A stretch of DNA of 27,768 nt from an uncultured Blautia sp. (GTDB lineage: Bacteria; Bacillota; Clostridia; Lachnospirales; Lachnospiraceae). The notes beneath the pieces were generated by a model, which did not search any database, was not told where the DNA came from, and saw only the letters and a list, made by a program, of their open reading frames with translations. The DNA is taken from NCBI GenBank assembly GCA_937893675.1, contig CALBGI010000054.1, positions 1 through 27,768 on the forward strand. The letters run 5' to 3'. A program made the translations under genes and the position numbers. Positions 1-8,445 of the stretch are shown one piece after another (the stretch's first letter is position 1; every line of letters starts with the position of its first letter).

Positions 1-15
1 CTAAAGATTCACCCT

Positions 16-43
16 CCCCCTGCATAGCAGGGGGTTTATTTTT
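16..43 (+). terminator. Intrinsic terminator of a plus-strand gene left of the window
   Basis: A perfect 8-bp GC-rich stem (16-23 with 27-34, loop ATA) is followed by TTTATTTTT. The T-tract is only on the plus-strand 3' side, so it would end a transcript entering from the left and converging on the sugar-binding protein gene. Confidence 0.8.
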
Positions 44-44
44 A

Positions 45-93
45 CTCTGCCACAAACAAAGCACCCCTCCCGCACATAAAGCAGGAGAGGTGC
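45..93 (-). terminator. Intrinsic terminator after the sugar-binding protein gene
   Basis: The arms 61-73 and 81-93 form a 13-position stem with two mismatched or wobble pairs and a 7-nt loop. On the minus strand it is followed by TTTGTTTG. It sits about 45 nt past the stop of the solute-binding protein gene, so that gene is probably last in its transcript and its permease genes are not immediately downstream. Confidence 0.75.
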
Positions 94-139
94 ACGAGTT
101 CAATATTTCAATATGCAGTTGCCGAAAAATTGTCTTTTC

Positions 140-1390
140 TTATTTTGCGGCTGCAGCGTTGGCTGTTGTCACAAACTCTTCTACAGCAGTCTTTGCGTCT
201 GCGCCTGTGCCAACCTGCTGAAGCATGTTCCACCATGCGGTACGAGCTTCTGCCCATCCGCCGACTACCTGATAGTAATCGCCCATGTAGTCTACAAAGG
301 TAGCATATTCGGTCATGAGCTCATCACCTTCATAAATGTTGGTTCCAAGATCTTTTACCGGCCAGTAGCTGGAAGCCTTTACGCTCTCAGCAACCTGTGC
401 CTCATCGTTTGCCATAAAATCAATGAAGGTCTTGGATGCTTCGATTTTGGCTTCGTCGCCGTTGTCAAAGATACCAAAGCCCCAGATACCGCCGCAGAGC
501 TGCGGGTCGCCGCTCTCGGTTGGGAACGCCATAGGAAGAACGTCAAATGCGATATTGTCTTTGTTGTTGTTTTCCTGCGCTACGTTCCAGCAGAATGCCA
601 TTGCCAGAGTACCGTTGCAGAACAGGTTGATCTCGTCTCCGCCCTGAAGGGATGCGTCGAAGTTGATTCCTTCCATTCCTGCAAGAAGCTCAATCGCCTT
701 GATGTTCTCTTCACTGTTTGCAGTGTACTCCGTATGCTCCGGATTGGTGAAGGTTCCGCCATACAGGTTGTTGATCAGAGCACGGGTACCCTGGTCTCCG
801 CCCTGGCCGCCGCAATATACTGCTGCCACGTTCTCTTGGCCGGATGCGTAAACAGCCTCAACCGCCTTAATAAAGTTCTCGGTTGTCCAGGTGCGTGTCT
901 CTTCGTCGATGTACTGCATAGCATCAGCAGCCTCGAAGATGTCTTTATTGATTGCCATAGTGTGCGCAGTCATACACAGCGGATACTCGTAATAAACACC
1001 GTCATTGTTCTTGCACGCTGCCTCAACGGACGGATAAATTGCCTCTTTTGCTTCGTCTGTCCAAAGGTCAGCTAAATCTACCATAAGCCCCTTAGCACCC
1101 CAGTTTGCAACAAGACGCTCCGGTCCTTCCAGAACAATGTCCGGTGCCTGTCCGCCCTCGATAGCGGTGTTGATCTGGTCGTCGCCGTTGGTGTAGTCCA
1201 GGTATTCTACAGTTACGTTGATTTCCGGATGCACTTCATTGAAGTTTGCAATCAGCCCATCAACAGTTGCTGCATCTCCCCAGCTTCCAATGGGATAGGT
1301 CCACAGGGTAATGTCAGTTGTCTCTGCGCCTTCCGCAAATGCGGTTACAGGGAAAGCCAGTGCAAGTGCAAGAATTTTACGGTACTTCAT
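140..1390 (-). CDS. Sugar ABC transporter substrate-binding protein (family 1), probably for sialic acid or a related amino sugar
   Basis: This 416-residue extracellular solute-binding protein captures a sugar outside the membrane for an ABC importer. It starts with a basic-hydrophobic signal peptide ending around AFA|EGAE. The mature part opens with ITLWTYPIGSW and has the family-1 pattern, including a GGQAPDIV segment near residue 80 and an aromatic-rich C-terminal lobe. There is no lipobox cysteine, so the predicted cleavage is by signal peptidase I, which is unusual for a Gram-positive binding protein. The start is supported by AAAGGAGGG 7 nt upstream of the ATG. No permease or ATPase gene is adjacent. 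The sialic-acid or N-acetylmannosamine substrate is inferred only from the neighbouring nanE/nanK genes; another sugar is possible. Confidence 0.85.
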   Translation of the reverse strand: MKYRKILALALAFPVTAFAEGAETTDITLWTYPIGSWGDAATVDGLIANFNEVHPEINVTVEYLDYTNGDDQINTAIEGGQAPDIVLEGPERLVANWGAKGLMVDLADLWTDEAKEAIYPSVEAACKNNDGVYYEYPLCMTAHTMAINKDIFEAADAMQYIDEETRTWTTENFIKAVEAVYASGQENVAAVYCGGQGGDQGTRALINNLYGGTFTNPEHTEYTANSEENIKAIELLAGMEGINFDASLQGGDEINLFCNGTLAMAFCWNVAQENNNKDNIAFDVLPMAFPTESGDPQLCGGIWGFGIFDNGDEAKIEASKTFIDFMANDEAQVAESVKASSYWPVKDLGTNIYEGDELMTEYATFVDYMGDYYQVVGGWAEARTAWWNMLQQVGTGADAKTAVEEFVTTANAAAAK

Positions 1391-1500
1391 AAATTTACCC
1401 TCCTTTTAAATGCGATTACGCTTTGGTAATCATATCCAATCTGATAATCCAACCGTATACTATTTCCGTCATTCTGTTAATAGAATCCGGCAATTTTTTT

Positions 1501-1540
1501 AAAATAATTTTCATTTTTTTTAAATGAAAATTATTTTTCA
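1501..1540. promoter_or_regulatory. Perfect AT-rich inverted repeat upstream of the binding-protein gene (candidate RpiR operator)
   Basis: The 16-bp arms at 1501-1516 and 1522-1537 are perfect inverted repeats with a 5-nt T spacer. Nested at 1525-1540 is TGAAAA-N4-TTTTCA. The element TTTTTCATAATT occurs twice nearby (about 1535-1546 and 1564-1575). Similar TGAAAA/TTTTC pairs flank the RpiR regulator promoter, so a shared operator is likely. It has no GC-rich stem, so it is a poor terminator. Confidence 0.5.
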
Positions 1541-1579
1541 TAATTGAGAGGGCATTTTTTGTCAGTTTTTCATAATTTT

Positions 1580-2224
1580 CTATACCAGTTTCTGTACTGT
1601 ATTCACAAGGGCTGCCGCCAGCTGCCTATGTCCCTCCTCCGTGAGGTGCATATAATCAATCTTGTTCGTTTCTGCTGAAATCGCCTCGTTGGCATCCAGA
1701 TACGCACACCCCAGCTGCTCCGCGATTTTTCTGTATTCTGCCGCCAAACCACGGGATTTTTCTGCACAGCCTTTTCCCATCGTCTCTCCCACCTCGGTGT
1801 CCAGATAACGTTCATCAATATCCTGGGGCGTCACCACAAGAATGTTGGGCTTTCCCTCCCGCCAGCAGTCCACTGTTGCAATGGCCTTTGCCAGAAGGCG
1901 CTTCAATCCCAGGGCAATACATCCGGCGGAAGAACCGAACCTCTCCTTGGTATCGTTGGTTCCCAGCATCACAATCAGCAAATCCACAGGCTCGTGGCTC
2001 ATCAGGCAGGGATAAATATAAGAAAGTCCAGAGAGCCCCTCATGAATGGGATCTTCAAAGCAGGTTGTCCTGCCGCTTAAGCCTTCCTCCAGCACCAGAT
2101 ATTCCTCCCCCAGTCCCTTCTGCAGAAGGCAGGTCCAGCGCTGGTTTTCATCAAATCGTCCTCCATTTTTTGCACAATAGCCGTGCGTGTTGGAATCACC
2201 GAAACACACAATATGTTTTTTCAT
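1580..2224 (-). CDS. SGNH/GDSL-family hydrolase, candidate sialate O-acetylesterase
   Basis: This 214-residue intracellular esterase has no signal peptide. It shows the SGNH blocks in order: FGDSNTHG at residues 8-15 (nucleophile Ser in GDSN), a Gly-bearing segment around GLSGRT, GTND near residue 89, and DYMHLTEEGH near the C-terminus supplying the Asp and His. Length is normal for small SGNH arylesterase-like enzymes. The ATG follows AAGGAGGACGAAA. It diverges from the RpiR regulator of a nan locus, so a role in removing O-acetyl groups from sialic acid or an acetylated amino sugar is a reasonable inference. The family is promiscuous, and a general carboxylesterase role cannot be excluded. 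Confidence 0.8.
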   Translation of the reverse strand: MKKHIVCFGDSNTHGYCAKNGGRFDENQRWTCLLQKGLGEEYLVLEEGLSGRTTCFEDPIHEGLSGLSYIYPCLMSHEPVDLLIVMLGTNDTKERFGSSAGCIALGLKRLLAKAIATVDCWREGKPNILVVTPQDIDERYLDTEVGETMGKGCAEKSRGLAAEYRKIAEQLGCAYLDANEAISAETNKIDYMHLTEEGHRQLAAALVNTVQKLV

Positions 2225-2287
2225 TTTCGTCCTCCTTGTTTTGTCTGTTGTTTTCTTATCAATACTATTACCACACTCCCCCGCCTT

Positions 2288-2338
2288 TGAAAAGTATTTT
2301 CTTTATTACTTGCCACTGAAAATATTTTGTATTATAAT
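2288..2338 (+). promoter_or_regulatory. Promoter of the RpiR-nanE-nanK transcript with overlapping TGAAAA/TTTTC operators
   Basis: TTGCCA (2310-2315) and TATAAT (2333-2338) are 17 nt apart. The spacer contains TGAAAATATTTT (2317-2328). Just upstream is TGAAAA-GTA-TTTTC (2288-2301), placed where the -35 of the divergent esterase promoter would fall. Both resemble the inverted repeat near 1525-1540, which fits autoregulation and divergent control by the adjacent RpiR protein. Confidence 0.6.
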
Positions 2339-2381
2339 TTTCTTAAACTATTGAAGCCCTGTTCGCAAAAGGAGGTACACC

Positions 2382-3239
2382 ATGACGGACTCAATTCTGA
2401 ACGCAATGACGGAACAGTACAATTCCCTCACCCGTTCTGGAAAAAAACTGGCAAATTACATTCTTTCCAACACAGAGGAGGCACAGTATCTGTCCATCAC
2501 CTCTCTGGCTGAAAATTCTGGTGTTTCCGAGGCCACCATTACCCGCTTCTGCCGGATTTTGGGACTTGGAGGATATCACGAACTCAAACTTGCGCTTGCC
2601 AAATCAGACAGAGCCTCCAAAAGCACCGCGACAGATGCAGCCTTCTCTTCTGTCAGTGACAGCGCCTCTTTGGAAAACCTTTGCCGAAAACTTCGGGATT
2701 CCTATATCACTTCCATCAACGAAACTATTGTGCAGCTTGACCCCCGTTCTCTGCGTACAGCAGCAGATTTATTAGTCAATGCAAAACGGGTGTACTGCTT
2801 CGGACAGGGCGGAAGCATGGTGATGGCCAAAGAAGCCTGGGCACTTTTTTCCACGATAACCCCTAAATTTATCCATATTGAGGACTCGCACATGCAGACC
2901 ATCTCCGCCTCCCTGATGACCCCGGAGGATGTGGTACTATTTTTCTCCTATTCCGGTTCCACACGGGATATGAAGGAGGTGCTGGAACTCACCAGGGAAC
3001 GCAACGTGCCTGTGGTGCTTATCACCCATTTCCGCAAATCCCTGGCTGCCACCTACGCCAACGTCTCTCTCCTGTGCGGCTACAACGAGAGTCCTCTCCA
3101 ATCCGGCTCCATCGCCGCAAAAATCGGGCAGATGTTTCTCATTGACTGTCTGTTTGATGCATACTGCCGCAAAACAGAACCGGAAAGCTCTGCGGCGCGG
3201 GACACTACTTCACAGGCGATTTCCCGAAAGCTTCTGTAA
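2382..3239 (+). CDS. RpiR/MurR-family transcriptional regulator (HTH plus SIS domain)
   Basis: This 285-residue regulator has an N-terminal RpiR helix-turn-helix (about 1-77) with the typical segment SEATITRFCRILGLGGYHEL. A SIS sugar-phosphate-binding domain follows (about 125-250) with FGQGGS and FFSYSGSTRDM motifs. The ATG follows AAAGGAGGTACACC. It precedes nanE and nanK in the same direction and diverges from the esterase. By family precedent it likely senses an amino-sugar phosphate such as ManNAc-6-P or GlcNAc-6-P and controls the nan genes; the ligand is not visible from sequence. Confidence 0.92.
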   Translation: MTDSILNAMTEQYNSLTRSGKKLANYILSNTEEAQYLSITSLAENSGVSEATITRFCRILGLGGYHELKLALAKSDRASKSTATDAAFSSVSDSASLENLCRKLRDSYITSINETIVQLDPRSLRTAADLLVNAKRVYCFGQGGSMVMAKEAWALFSTITPKFIHIEDSHMQTISASLMTPEDVVLFFSYSGSTRDMKEVLELTRERNVPVVLITHFRKSLAATYANVSLLCGYNESPLQSGSIAAKIGQMFLIDCLFDAYCRKTEPESSAARDTTSQAISRKLL

Positions 3240-3296
3240 GCTTTTGGGCAGAACATATCCAAAAATTAATTTAATTACTTTACGGAGGTATGAATT

Positions 3297-4010
3297 ATGC
3301 GTCTCACCAAACAAGAAATCCTCGACAAAATCAAAGGTCAGCTCATTGTTTCCTGCCAGGCTCTTCCGTCCGAGCCTCTCTATGTGGAAGAAAAATCCAT
3401 TATGTATCTCATGGCAAGAGCTGCCAAGCAGGCAGGCTCTCCCTGCATCCGAACCAGCAGCATCCGTGATGTGCTTGCCATCAAGGAAGAAACCGGTCTC
3501 CCGGTTATCGGGATCATCAAGATCAATTACGAAGGCTACGATTCCTACATTACCCCTACCATGAAGGAAGTAGACGAGCTCTATGCCGCTGACGCAGATA
3601 TTATCGCTCTGGACTGTACTCTGCGCAGAAGAGGCGACGGAAGCACCATCAATGAATTTATTGCTCAGATTAAAGAAAAATATCCAGATGTTATCCTCAT
3701 GGCGGATATTTCCACCTACGAAGAGGGCATCAACGCCTGGAAATGCGGCGTGGATTTTGTAGGCACCACTTTAAGCGGCTATACCGATTATTCTCCCAAG
3801 GTGGACGGACCTGACACCGAGCTTGTAAAACGTCTCTCCGAAACCCTGGACATTCCTGTAATCGCAGAGGGCAAAGTACACTATCCCGACCAGGCCGTGG
3901 AAATGTTTGAGGCAGGTGCTTACGCTGTGGTTGTCGGCGGAGCTATCACACGCCCCCTGGAAATTGCAACCCGTTTCATCAACCGTGTAAAGGAATATCA
4001 TCATGAATAA
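3297..4010 (+). CDS. nanE: N-acetylmannosamine-6-phosphate 2-epimerase
   Basis: NanE converts ManNAc-6-P to GlcNAc-6-P in the cytoplasm, the third step of sialic-acid catabolism. The 237-residue TIM barrel is full family length. K75 in GIIK and E191 in IAEGKV match the Lys and Glu positions expected for the NanE active site, and the C-terminal VVVGGAITRP is a phosphate-binding loop. The chosen ATG has GGAGG 8 nt upstream; an overlapping ATG 7 nt earlier is out of frame. It overlaps the kinase gene by 8 bp, showing translational coupling. A sialic-acid lyase (nanA) is not in this window. Confidence 0.95.
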   Translation: MRLTKQEILDKIKGQLIVSCQALPSEPLYVEEKSIMYLMARAAKQAGSPCIRTSSIRDVLAIKEETGLPVIGIIKINYEGYDSYITPTMKEVDELYAADADIIALDCTLRRRGDGSTINEFIAQIKEKYPDVILMADISTYEEGINAWKCGVDFVGTTLSGYTDYSPKVDGPDTELVKRLSETLDIPVIAEGKVHYPDQAVEMFEAGAYAVVVGGAITRPLEIATRFINRVKEYHHE

Positions 4011-4941
4011 TACATATCTGGGTATTGATATCGGCGGAACCGCCGCAAAAATCGGAATTGTAGAAAAAAATGGTAAAATCCTTGCCACGGATTCCTTTTC
4101 CGTGAGCTTTGATCATTACCAGACCCCTATCATTGAAACTGTGATAAAAAATACCGATGCTTTTCTGAAAAAAAGCAGTCTTTCCCCTGCTTCCCTTTCC
4201 GGAATCGGCGTATCTGCCACCGGTCAGGTAAACACCATCGAGGGAACCATTACCGGGAGCGCCGGGCACATTGCCAACTGGCTCGGTACCCCGGTAAAGG
4301 CCATTCTTGAAGAGCATTATCACCTTCCGGCAAGCGTTGCCAATGACGCCAACTGCGCAGTCATCGGCGAGCAGTGGCAGGGTGCTGCCAGAAACTGTTC
4401 TGACGTTATTATGATCACTGTCGGCACCGGTGTGGGCGGCGGCATTATTGTAAACAATCGCCTGCTCTCCGGCGCTGTCGGAATTGCTGGAGAGCTGGGG
4501 CATTTTACCATCAAAAAAGACGGCGTCCCCTGCACCTGCGGCAACCGTGGCTGCTATGAACAATATGCCTCCACAACCGCCCTGGTAAAAAAAGTTCAGG
4601 AAGCATTTCCAGAGCTTGACTCTACCGTAATTGACGGAAAATATATTTTCCAGGAAATTCAGGCAGGAAATACCGCTATAAAGAATATTGCAAAAAACTG
4701 GATAACGGACATCGCCGCCGGACTCATCGGCCTGATTCATATTTTTAATCCCCAGCGGGTCATCGTGGGAGGCGGCGTCAGCCAACAGCAGGAGCTGTTC
4801 ATTGAACCGCTGCGTCAAGCGGTTCTTTCCGGCGTTATGCCCTGCTTCCGTGAAAATCTCACACTCTGTGCAGCAGAACTTGGCAATCATGCTGGACTTT
4901 TGGGGGCAGTCAAGTATCATATAACAGAAACAGAATGCTAA
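4003..4941 (+). CDS. nanK: ROK-family kinase, probable N-acetylmannosamine kinase
   Basis: This 312-residue sugar kinase would phosphorylate ManNAc to ManNAc-6-P for NanE. It has the phosphate loop DIGGT (from residue 9), the catalytic Asp in NDAN (D115), and the ROK zinc site: H167 in GELGHF with C177, C179 and C184. No DNA-binding N-terminus is present, so it is an enzyme rather than a ROK repressor. The start overlaps the end of nanE by 8 bp. Glucokinase or another hexosamine kinase is possible from sequence alone; pairing with nanE makes NanK the best call. Confidence 0.85.
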   Translation: MNNTYLGIDIGGTAAKIGIVEKNGKILATDSFSVSFDHYQTPIIETVIKNTDAFLKKSSLSPASLSGIGVSATGQVNTIEGTITGSAGHIANWLGTPVKAILEEHYHLPASVANDANCAVIGEQWQGAARNCSDVIMITVGTGVGGGIIVNNRLLSGAVGIAGELGHFTIKKDGVPCTCGNRGCYEQYASTTALVKKVQEAFPELDSTVIDGKYIFQEIQAGNTAIKNIAKNWITDIAAGLIGLIHIFNPQRVIVGGGVSQQQELFIEPLRQAVLSGVMPCFRENLTLCAAELGNHAGLLGAVKYHITETEC

Positions 4942-4949
4942 TTTACCTT

Positions 4950-4982
4950 CGTCGAGCTGCCCGTAAAACGGGCAGCTCGACG
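4950..4982. terminator. Perfect 14-bp hairpin after nanK, without a T-tract
   Basis: The arms 4950-4963 and 4969-4982 are exact inverted repeats with a TAAAA loop. Neither side has a run of T. It lies 9 nt past the nanK stop, so it may be a U-less or factor-assisted terminator or a 3'-end stabilising stem. The remaining 4983-5072 holds only weak short inverted repeats (for example 5013-5035). Confidence 0.5.
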
Positions 4983-5072
4983 GACAGCTATAAGCCTTTC
5001 ATGCCAGATCAGTGGCTCAAACCAATTTTTTATTTGAGATAGATCGTGACTCTCGATCAGATTGTCTCTTTA

Positions 5073-6041
5073 TTAACAAAATTCTTTAATCATGATACAA
5101 GATGTATAATGATTTGCACCAACTTGTCGCAGTTCCACCGTTTCTTCCAGACATTTTGCACAGCATTGTGGACATCTGGCCGCAAAAACACATCCTTTCT
5201 GCGCTTCCAATGAACTTGCCGGTTCTCCTTCAAGAAGTTCAACATCCTCATCCTGGTCACAATATACATCGAAGACCGAATTCAAAAGAGCTTTCGTATA
5301 AGGATGCACACATTCTTTTTCCAAATCCTCGCTATCAATAATTTCCAAGACTTTCCCCAGATACATAATCGCAATCCGGTGGCTGACACTACGTACCAGA
5401 GCCAAATCATGCCCTATAAACAGACATCCCATATTCTGTTCTCTTACAAGTTTCACAAGTAGTTGAGCGATTTGATTCTGAATAGAGACATCCAGGGCTC
5501 CTGTTGCCTCATCACAAATCAGTAATTGTGGTGAAATTGCAATTGCACGTGCAATTGCCACTCTTTGCAGTTGTCCCCCGGACAATTCATGAGGATATCG
5601 ATTGACAAAATCTGATGAAAGAGAAACTTGTTTCAAAAGTTTTTTCGCTTCGTCAAGTGCCTGTTCCTTTGAAACATTATCATAATTAATTCTTGGTTCA
5701 TACAAATAAGTACCAATCTTCATTCTGGGTGAGAAGGAGCTCAAGGGTTCCTGGAACACCATCTGAATATTTCTTCTGAAATTTCTTTTTTCTTTTCCCC
5801 TTAATTTTGTATAATCTGTCCCATTCAGAGTGATTGTTCCGGAAGTAGGCAAAAGCGAACCAGAAACCATCTTAGCAAGAGTGCTTTTCCCACACCCACT
5901 TTCGCCTACAATTCCCAAAATTTCTCCTTTAAAAACCTCAAGACATACGTTTGATACTGCATGAAGTGTTTTTTTCTTAATGGCAAAATCTTTATATACA
6001 TGGGAAATATTTAACAAAGTTTCTTTATTTATGTTCTGCAA
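5073..6041 (-). CDS. Opp/Dpp/Nik-type ABC transporter ATP-binding protein (F subunit)
   Basis: This is the second ATPase of the importer, last in the operon. It shows Walker A GESGCGKST, signature LSGGQLQR and Walker B LLICDEATGALD, then a C-terminal oligopeptide/nickel-type extension with a cysteine cluster (CVFAARCPQCCAKC) typical of OppF/DppF proteins. The start is best placed at TTG 6041, preceded by GGGAGG at 8 nt spacing, giving 322 residues. The frame is open up to 6131 but would then overlap the previous gene by over 100 nt. The chosen start overlaps the preceding ATPase gene by 17 bp. Substrate is discussed under the binding protein. Confidence 0.88.
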   Translation of the reverse strand: MQNINKETLLNISHVYKDFAIKKKTLHAVSNVCLEVFKGEILGIVGESGCGKSTLAKMVSGSLLPTSGTITLNGTDYTKLRGKEKRNFRRNIQMVFQEPLSSFSPRMKIGTYLYEPRINYDNVSKEQALDEAKKLLKQVSLSSDFVNRYPHELSGGQLQRVAIARAIAISPQLLICDEATGALDVSIQNQIAQLLVKLVREQNMGCLFIGHDLALVRSVSHRIAIMYLGKVLEIIDSEDLEKECVHPYTKALLNSVFDVYCDQDEDVELLEGEPASSLEAQKGCVFAARCPQCCAKCLEETVELRQVGANHYTSCIMIKEFC

Positions 6042-6825
6042 AACATTTTCCTCCCAGTCTGGGCACCGATTCCAACAAATCCTTTGTATACTGTTCTGCC
6101 GGATGATAAATGATTTCGTCTCTTGTACCATATTCTATAATTTTACTTTCACGCATGACTCCAATCTTATCTGAAAGATATGAAGCAACTCCCATATTAT
6201 GAGTAACCAGAATGATCGTAACACCATATTGATTTCTCAATTCTTTCATCTGACGAACAACCTGTGCCTGAATCGTAACATCCAAAGCTGAAGTTGGTTC
6301 ATCTGCCAATAGAATCTTTGGTTTGGCAGTCATACTCATCGCTATACCAATACGTTGCTTCATTCCTCCCGATAATTCAAAGGGATACGACCGCATTACA
6401 CGTCTGGTATCATACAGCTGCACTTTTTTCAACATTGCAACAGCTTTTGAAAAATACTCTTTTCTGGAAAGCTTTTCATGAACCGCAATAGACTCTTGAT
6501 ATTGATTTTTGATTTGGCGAATCGGATCCAATGCAGTACCAACATCCTGAAAAATCATGGAAATTTCTTTTCCTCGAATTTCCTGCAGTTCTTTTTCTGT
6601 ACAAGTCGCCAAATTTTTTCCGGCATAAAGAATTTCTCCCGATGTTATCTTTCCGCCTGAAGGCAACAGTCCCAAAATCGCTCGAATCAGCGTTGTCTTT
6701 CCGCTTCCGCTTTCTCCTACAATACTGACAATGTCCCCTTTTTCCACAGAGAGGGAAACATCAGATACTGCAGGCAGTCCATTCTGATAACATATTGTGC
6801 AATGATTTATATCCAAAACACTCAT
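6025..6825 (-). CDS. Opp/Dpp/Nik-type ABC transporter ATP-binding protein (D subunit)
   Basis: This first ATPase has Walker A GESGSGKTT, a Q-loop IFQDVGTALDP, signature LSGGMKQR and Walker B ILLADEPTSALD. At about 266 residues it is shorter than typical OppD/DppD (about 320) because the C-terminal oligopeptide/nickel extension is reduced, resembling NikD-sized subunits. ATG 6825 is preferred, with AGGTG 10 nt upstream; an in-frame TTG at 6834 would place the ribosome site too close. It follows the binding-protein gene by about 20 nt and overlaps the next ATPase gene by 17 bp. Confidence 0.88.
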   Translation of the reverse strand: MSVLDINHCTICYQNGLPAVSDVSLSVEKGDIVSIVGESGSGKTTLIRAILGLLPSGGKITSGEILYAGKNLATCTEKELQEIRGKEISMIFQDVGTALDPIRQIKNQYQESIAVHEKLSRKEYFSKAVAMLKKVQLYDTRRVMRSYPFELSGGMKQRIGIAMSMTAKPKILLADEPTSALDVTIQAQVVRQMKELRNQYGVTIILVTHNMGVASYLSDKIGVMRESKIIEYGTRDEIIYHPAEQYTKDLLESVPRLGGKCFAEHK

Positions 6826-6845
6826 TTCACCCAATCACCTTATTT

Positions 6846-8372
6846 TTACTGGACTGCTACCCAGTCACCCGTAATCTGGTAATAGTCAATTGGAAATACC
6901 GTTACATTTGAAACTTTTTCCTTATTTATAAGAGTGATATTTTCATTGGCATACAGAAAAATACATGGACACTCATCCGCAAGAACCTGCTGAGCTTCCT
7001 CGAAACATGCAATACGGGTCTCCTCGTCAAATGCTGTGTCCAATTTCTTCATAACGCCTTCAAATGCTTCACTATAATAACCAGAGTAGTTGTCGGGGCC
7101 ACCCTCTGACCAACGGTTTTTAAGATATGACTGACCATCTGCGTTATTTACCGTCTGCCATCCTCCTGCCAGAAAATCAAAATCCCCCGCGCCACGTACC
7201 TCTTTTACATTCTCAAGCTGCTGTATTTCAACATGGATCCCTACTGTTTTCCACATATCCTGCAGAGCCTGATACACAGCTGTCGAGGAAGAAGAACTGA
7301 GGACAATATTCAACACCAGTTCCTCACCATCTTTTTCTACATAGCCGTTTCCGTCTGTATCCTCATACCCTGCTTTAGCCAGGTATTCTGCCGCTTTCTC
7401 TAAATCATACTCCGGTCCGGCAATCTTCTCAGAATTGTATCCAACTGTCAGCGGAAATGCTGTATTCAATGCCGTAGAATATCCATTTCCTGCTACCTGA
7501 GCAATAACCTCGCGATCCACAGAGTAAGAAAGGGCACGTCTTAAGTTTATATCTGCGGTAGGATGTCCCTCACGGCAATTCATTTCAATGTCAGACTCAC
7601 GTGTACCGGTCACCTGCACAATGTCTATAGAATCATTTCCTTCCAGCATAGAAAGAGTTGTAGTTGCCGGAGCACATGCAATATCCAAATCTCCGGAAAG
7701 CATGGCGCTTACCTTAGTGTCATCAGATATATTCAGCACAGTAATACTGTCCACATCCGGAATCCCTCCCCAATAATATTCATTTGCTTCCAACTCATAT
7801 TTCTCTTCCGGTACATACTCTACACAGTTATAGGGGCCGGTACATACCGGAGCAGAATTGAAATCAGAAGTATCTTCGTCTGTATCTACAATGATACACA
7901 TCGGCTCTGTCAGATAGTATGGAAATGCAGAGTATGGCTCCGTAGTTTTAAAGATGATATTCTCTCCATCAATCTCAATACTCTCCAGTTTCAGATTTCC
8001 GCCACGACTATTCAATTCCGCTGTACGTTCGATGGACTTCTTAACGTCTTCCACCGTCATGTCTTCACCATTTGAAAATTTTACTCCCTGGCGGATATGA
8101 AATTTGTAAGTAGTATCATCTACCTGCTCCCAGGAATCCGCCAGGCAGGGAACTACTTCCATATTCTCATTTGCCGTGAGGAGAGTTTCTCCCACACCGC
8201 ATCTCATAGTAGTCCAGCCATTCCAACCTTCTGCCGGATCCAGCCCATCCATCCACATAAACATAGCAACATTCAGATGACTCTCCGCTTCTGCCTGAAC
8301 CACACCAGCCATGCTAAAAGTAAGTGCCAGTGACAATGAGCCTGCAAGAAGTTTCTTTACATTTCTTTTCAT
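6846..8372 (-). CDS. ABC transporter substrate-binding protein, family 5 (peptide/nickel class)
   Basis: This 508-residue protein captures the substrate of the operon's importer. A signal peptide ends near VVQA|EAES and no lipobox cysteine follows, so it would be released or held by another contact. Family-5 hallmarks include the early LADSWEQ, the segment YKFHIRQGVKFSNGEDMTVE, and YSVDREVIA in the second lobe. The ATG follows AAGGAG at 7 nt. Family-5 proteins bind di/oligopeptides, nickel complexes, opine-type metallophores or sugars, and sequence alone does not decide. The cobalamin riboswitch at the head of the operon favours a cobalt-, corrinoid- or metallophore-related ligand; this is inference. 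Confidence 0.87.
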   Translation of the reverse strand: MKRNVKKLLAGSLSLALTFSMAGVVQAEAESHLNVAMFMWMDGLDPAEGWNGWTTMRCGVGETLLTANENMEVVPCLADSWEQVDDTTYKFHIRQGVKFSNGEDMTVEDVKKSIERTAELNSRGGNLKLESIEIDGENIIFKTTEPYSAFPYYLTEPMCIIVDTDEDTSDFNSAPVCTGPYNCVEYVPEEKYELEANEYYWGGIPDVDSITVLNISDDTKVSAMLSGDLDIACAPATTTLSMLEGNDSIDIVQVTGTRESDIEMNCREGHPTADINLRRALSYSVDREVIAQVAGNGYSTALNTAFPLTVGYNSEKIAGPEYDLEKAAEYLAKAGYEDTDGNGYVEKDGEELVLNIVLSSSSSTAVYQALQDMWKTVGIHVEIQQLENVKEVRGAGDFDFLAGGWQTVNNADGQSYLKNRWSEGGPDNYSGYYSEAFEGVMKKLDTAFDEETRIACFEEAQQVLADECPCIFLYANENITLINKEKVSNVTVFPIDYYQITGDWVAVQ

Positions 8373-8445
8373 TTCTTTTCTCCTTTTTGTTTTTTTATAG
8401 AAAGGCTATCGCCCTTGCTATTTCTGAAAATATACAGTGTCCTCT

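Noticed and set aside
113..1075. Long plus-strand open frame opposite the sugar-binding protein
   Set aside because: Cys-rich translation without any family motif and no ribosome site; it mirrors codon use of the strongly supported minus-strand gene.
1501..1540. The AT-rich inverted repeat as a terminator of the esterase gene
   Set aside because: The stem is almost entirely A/T, with no GC-rich core, and matches operator-like half-sites found at the regulator promoter.
3979..4920. Long minus-strand open frame opposite nanK
   Set aside because: nanK has every ROK motif and couples to nanE; the antisense product is low-complexity with no recognised domain.
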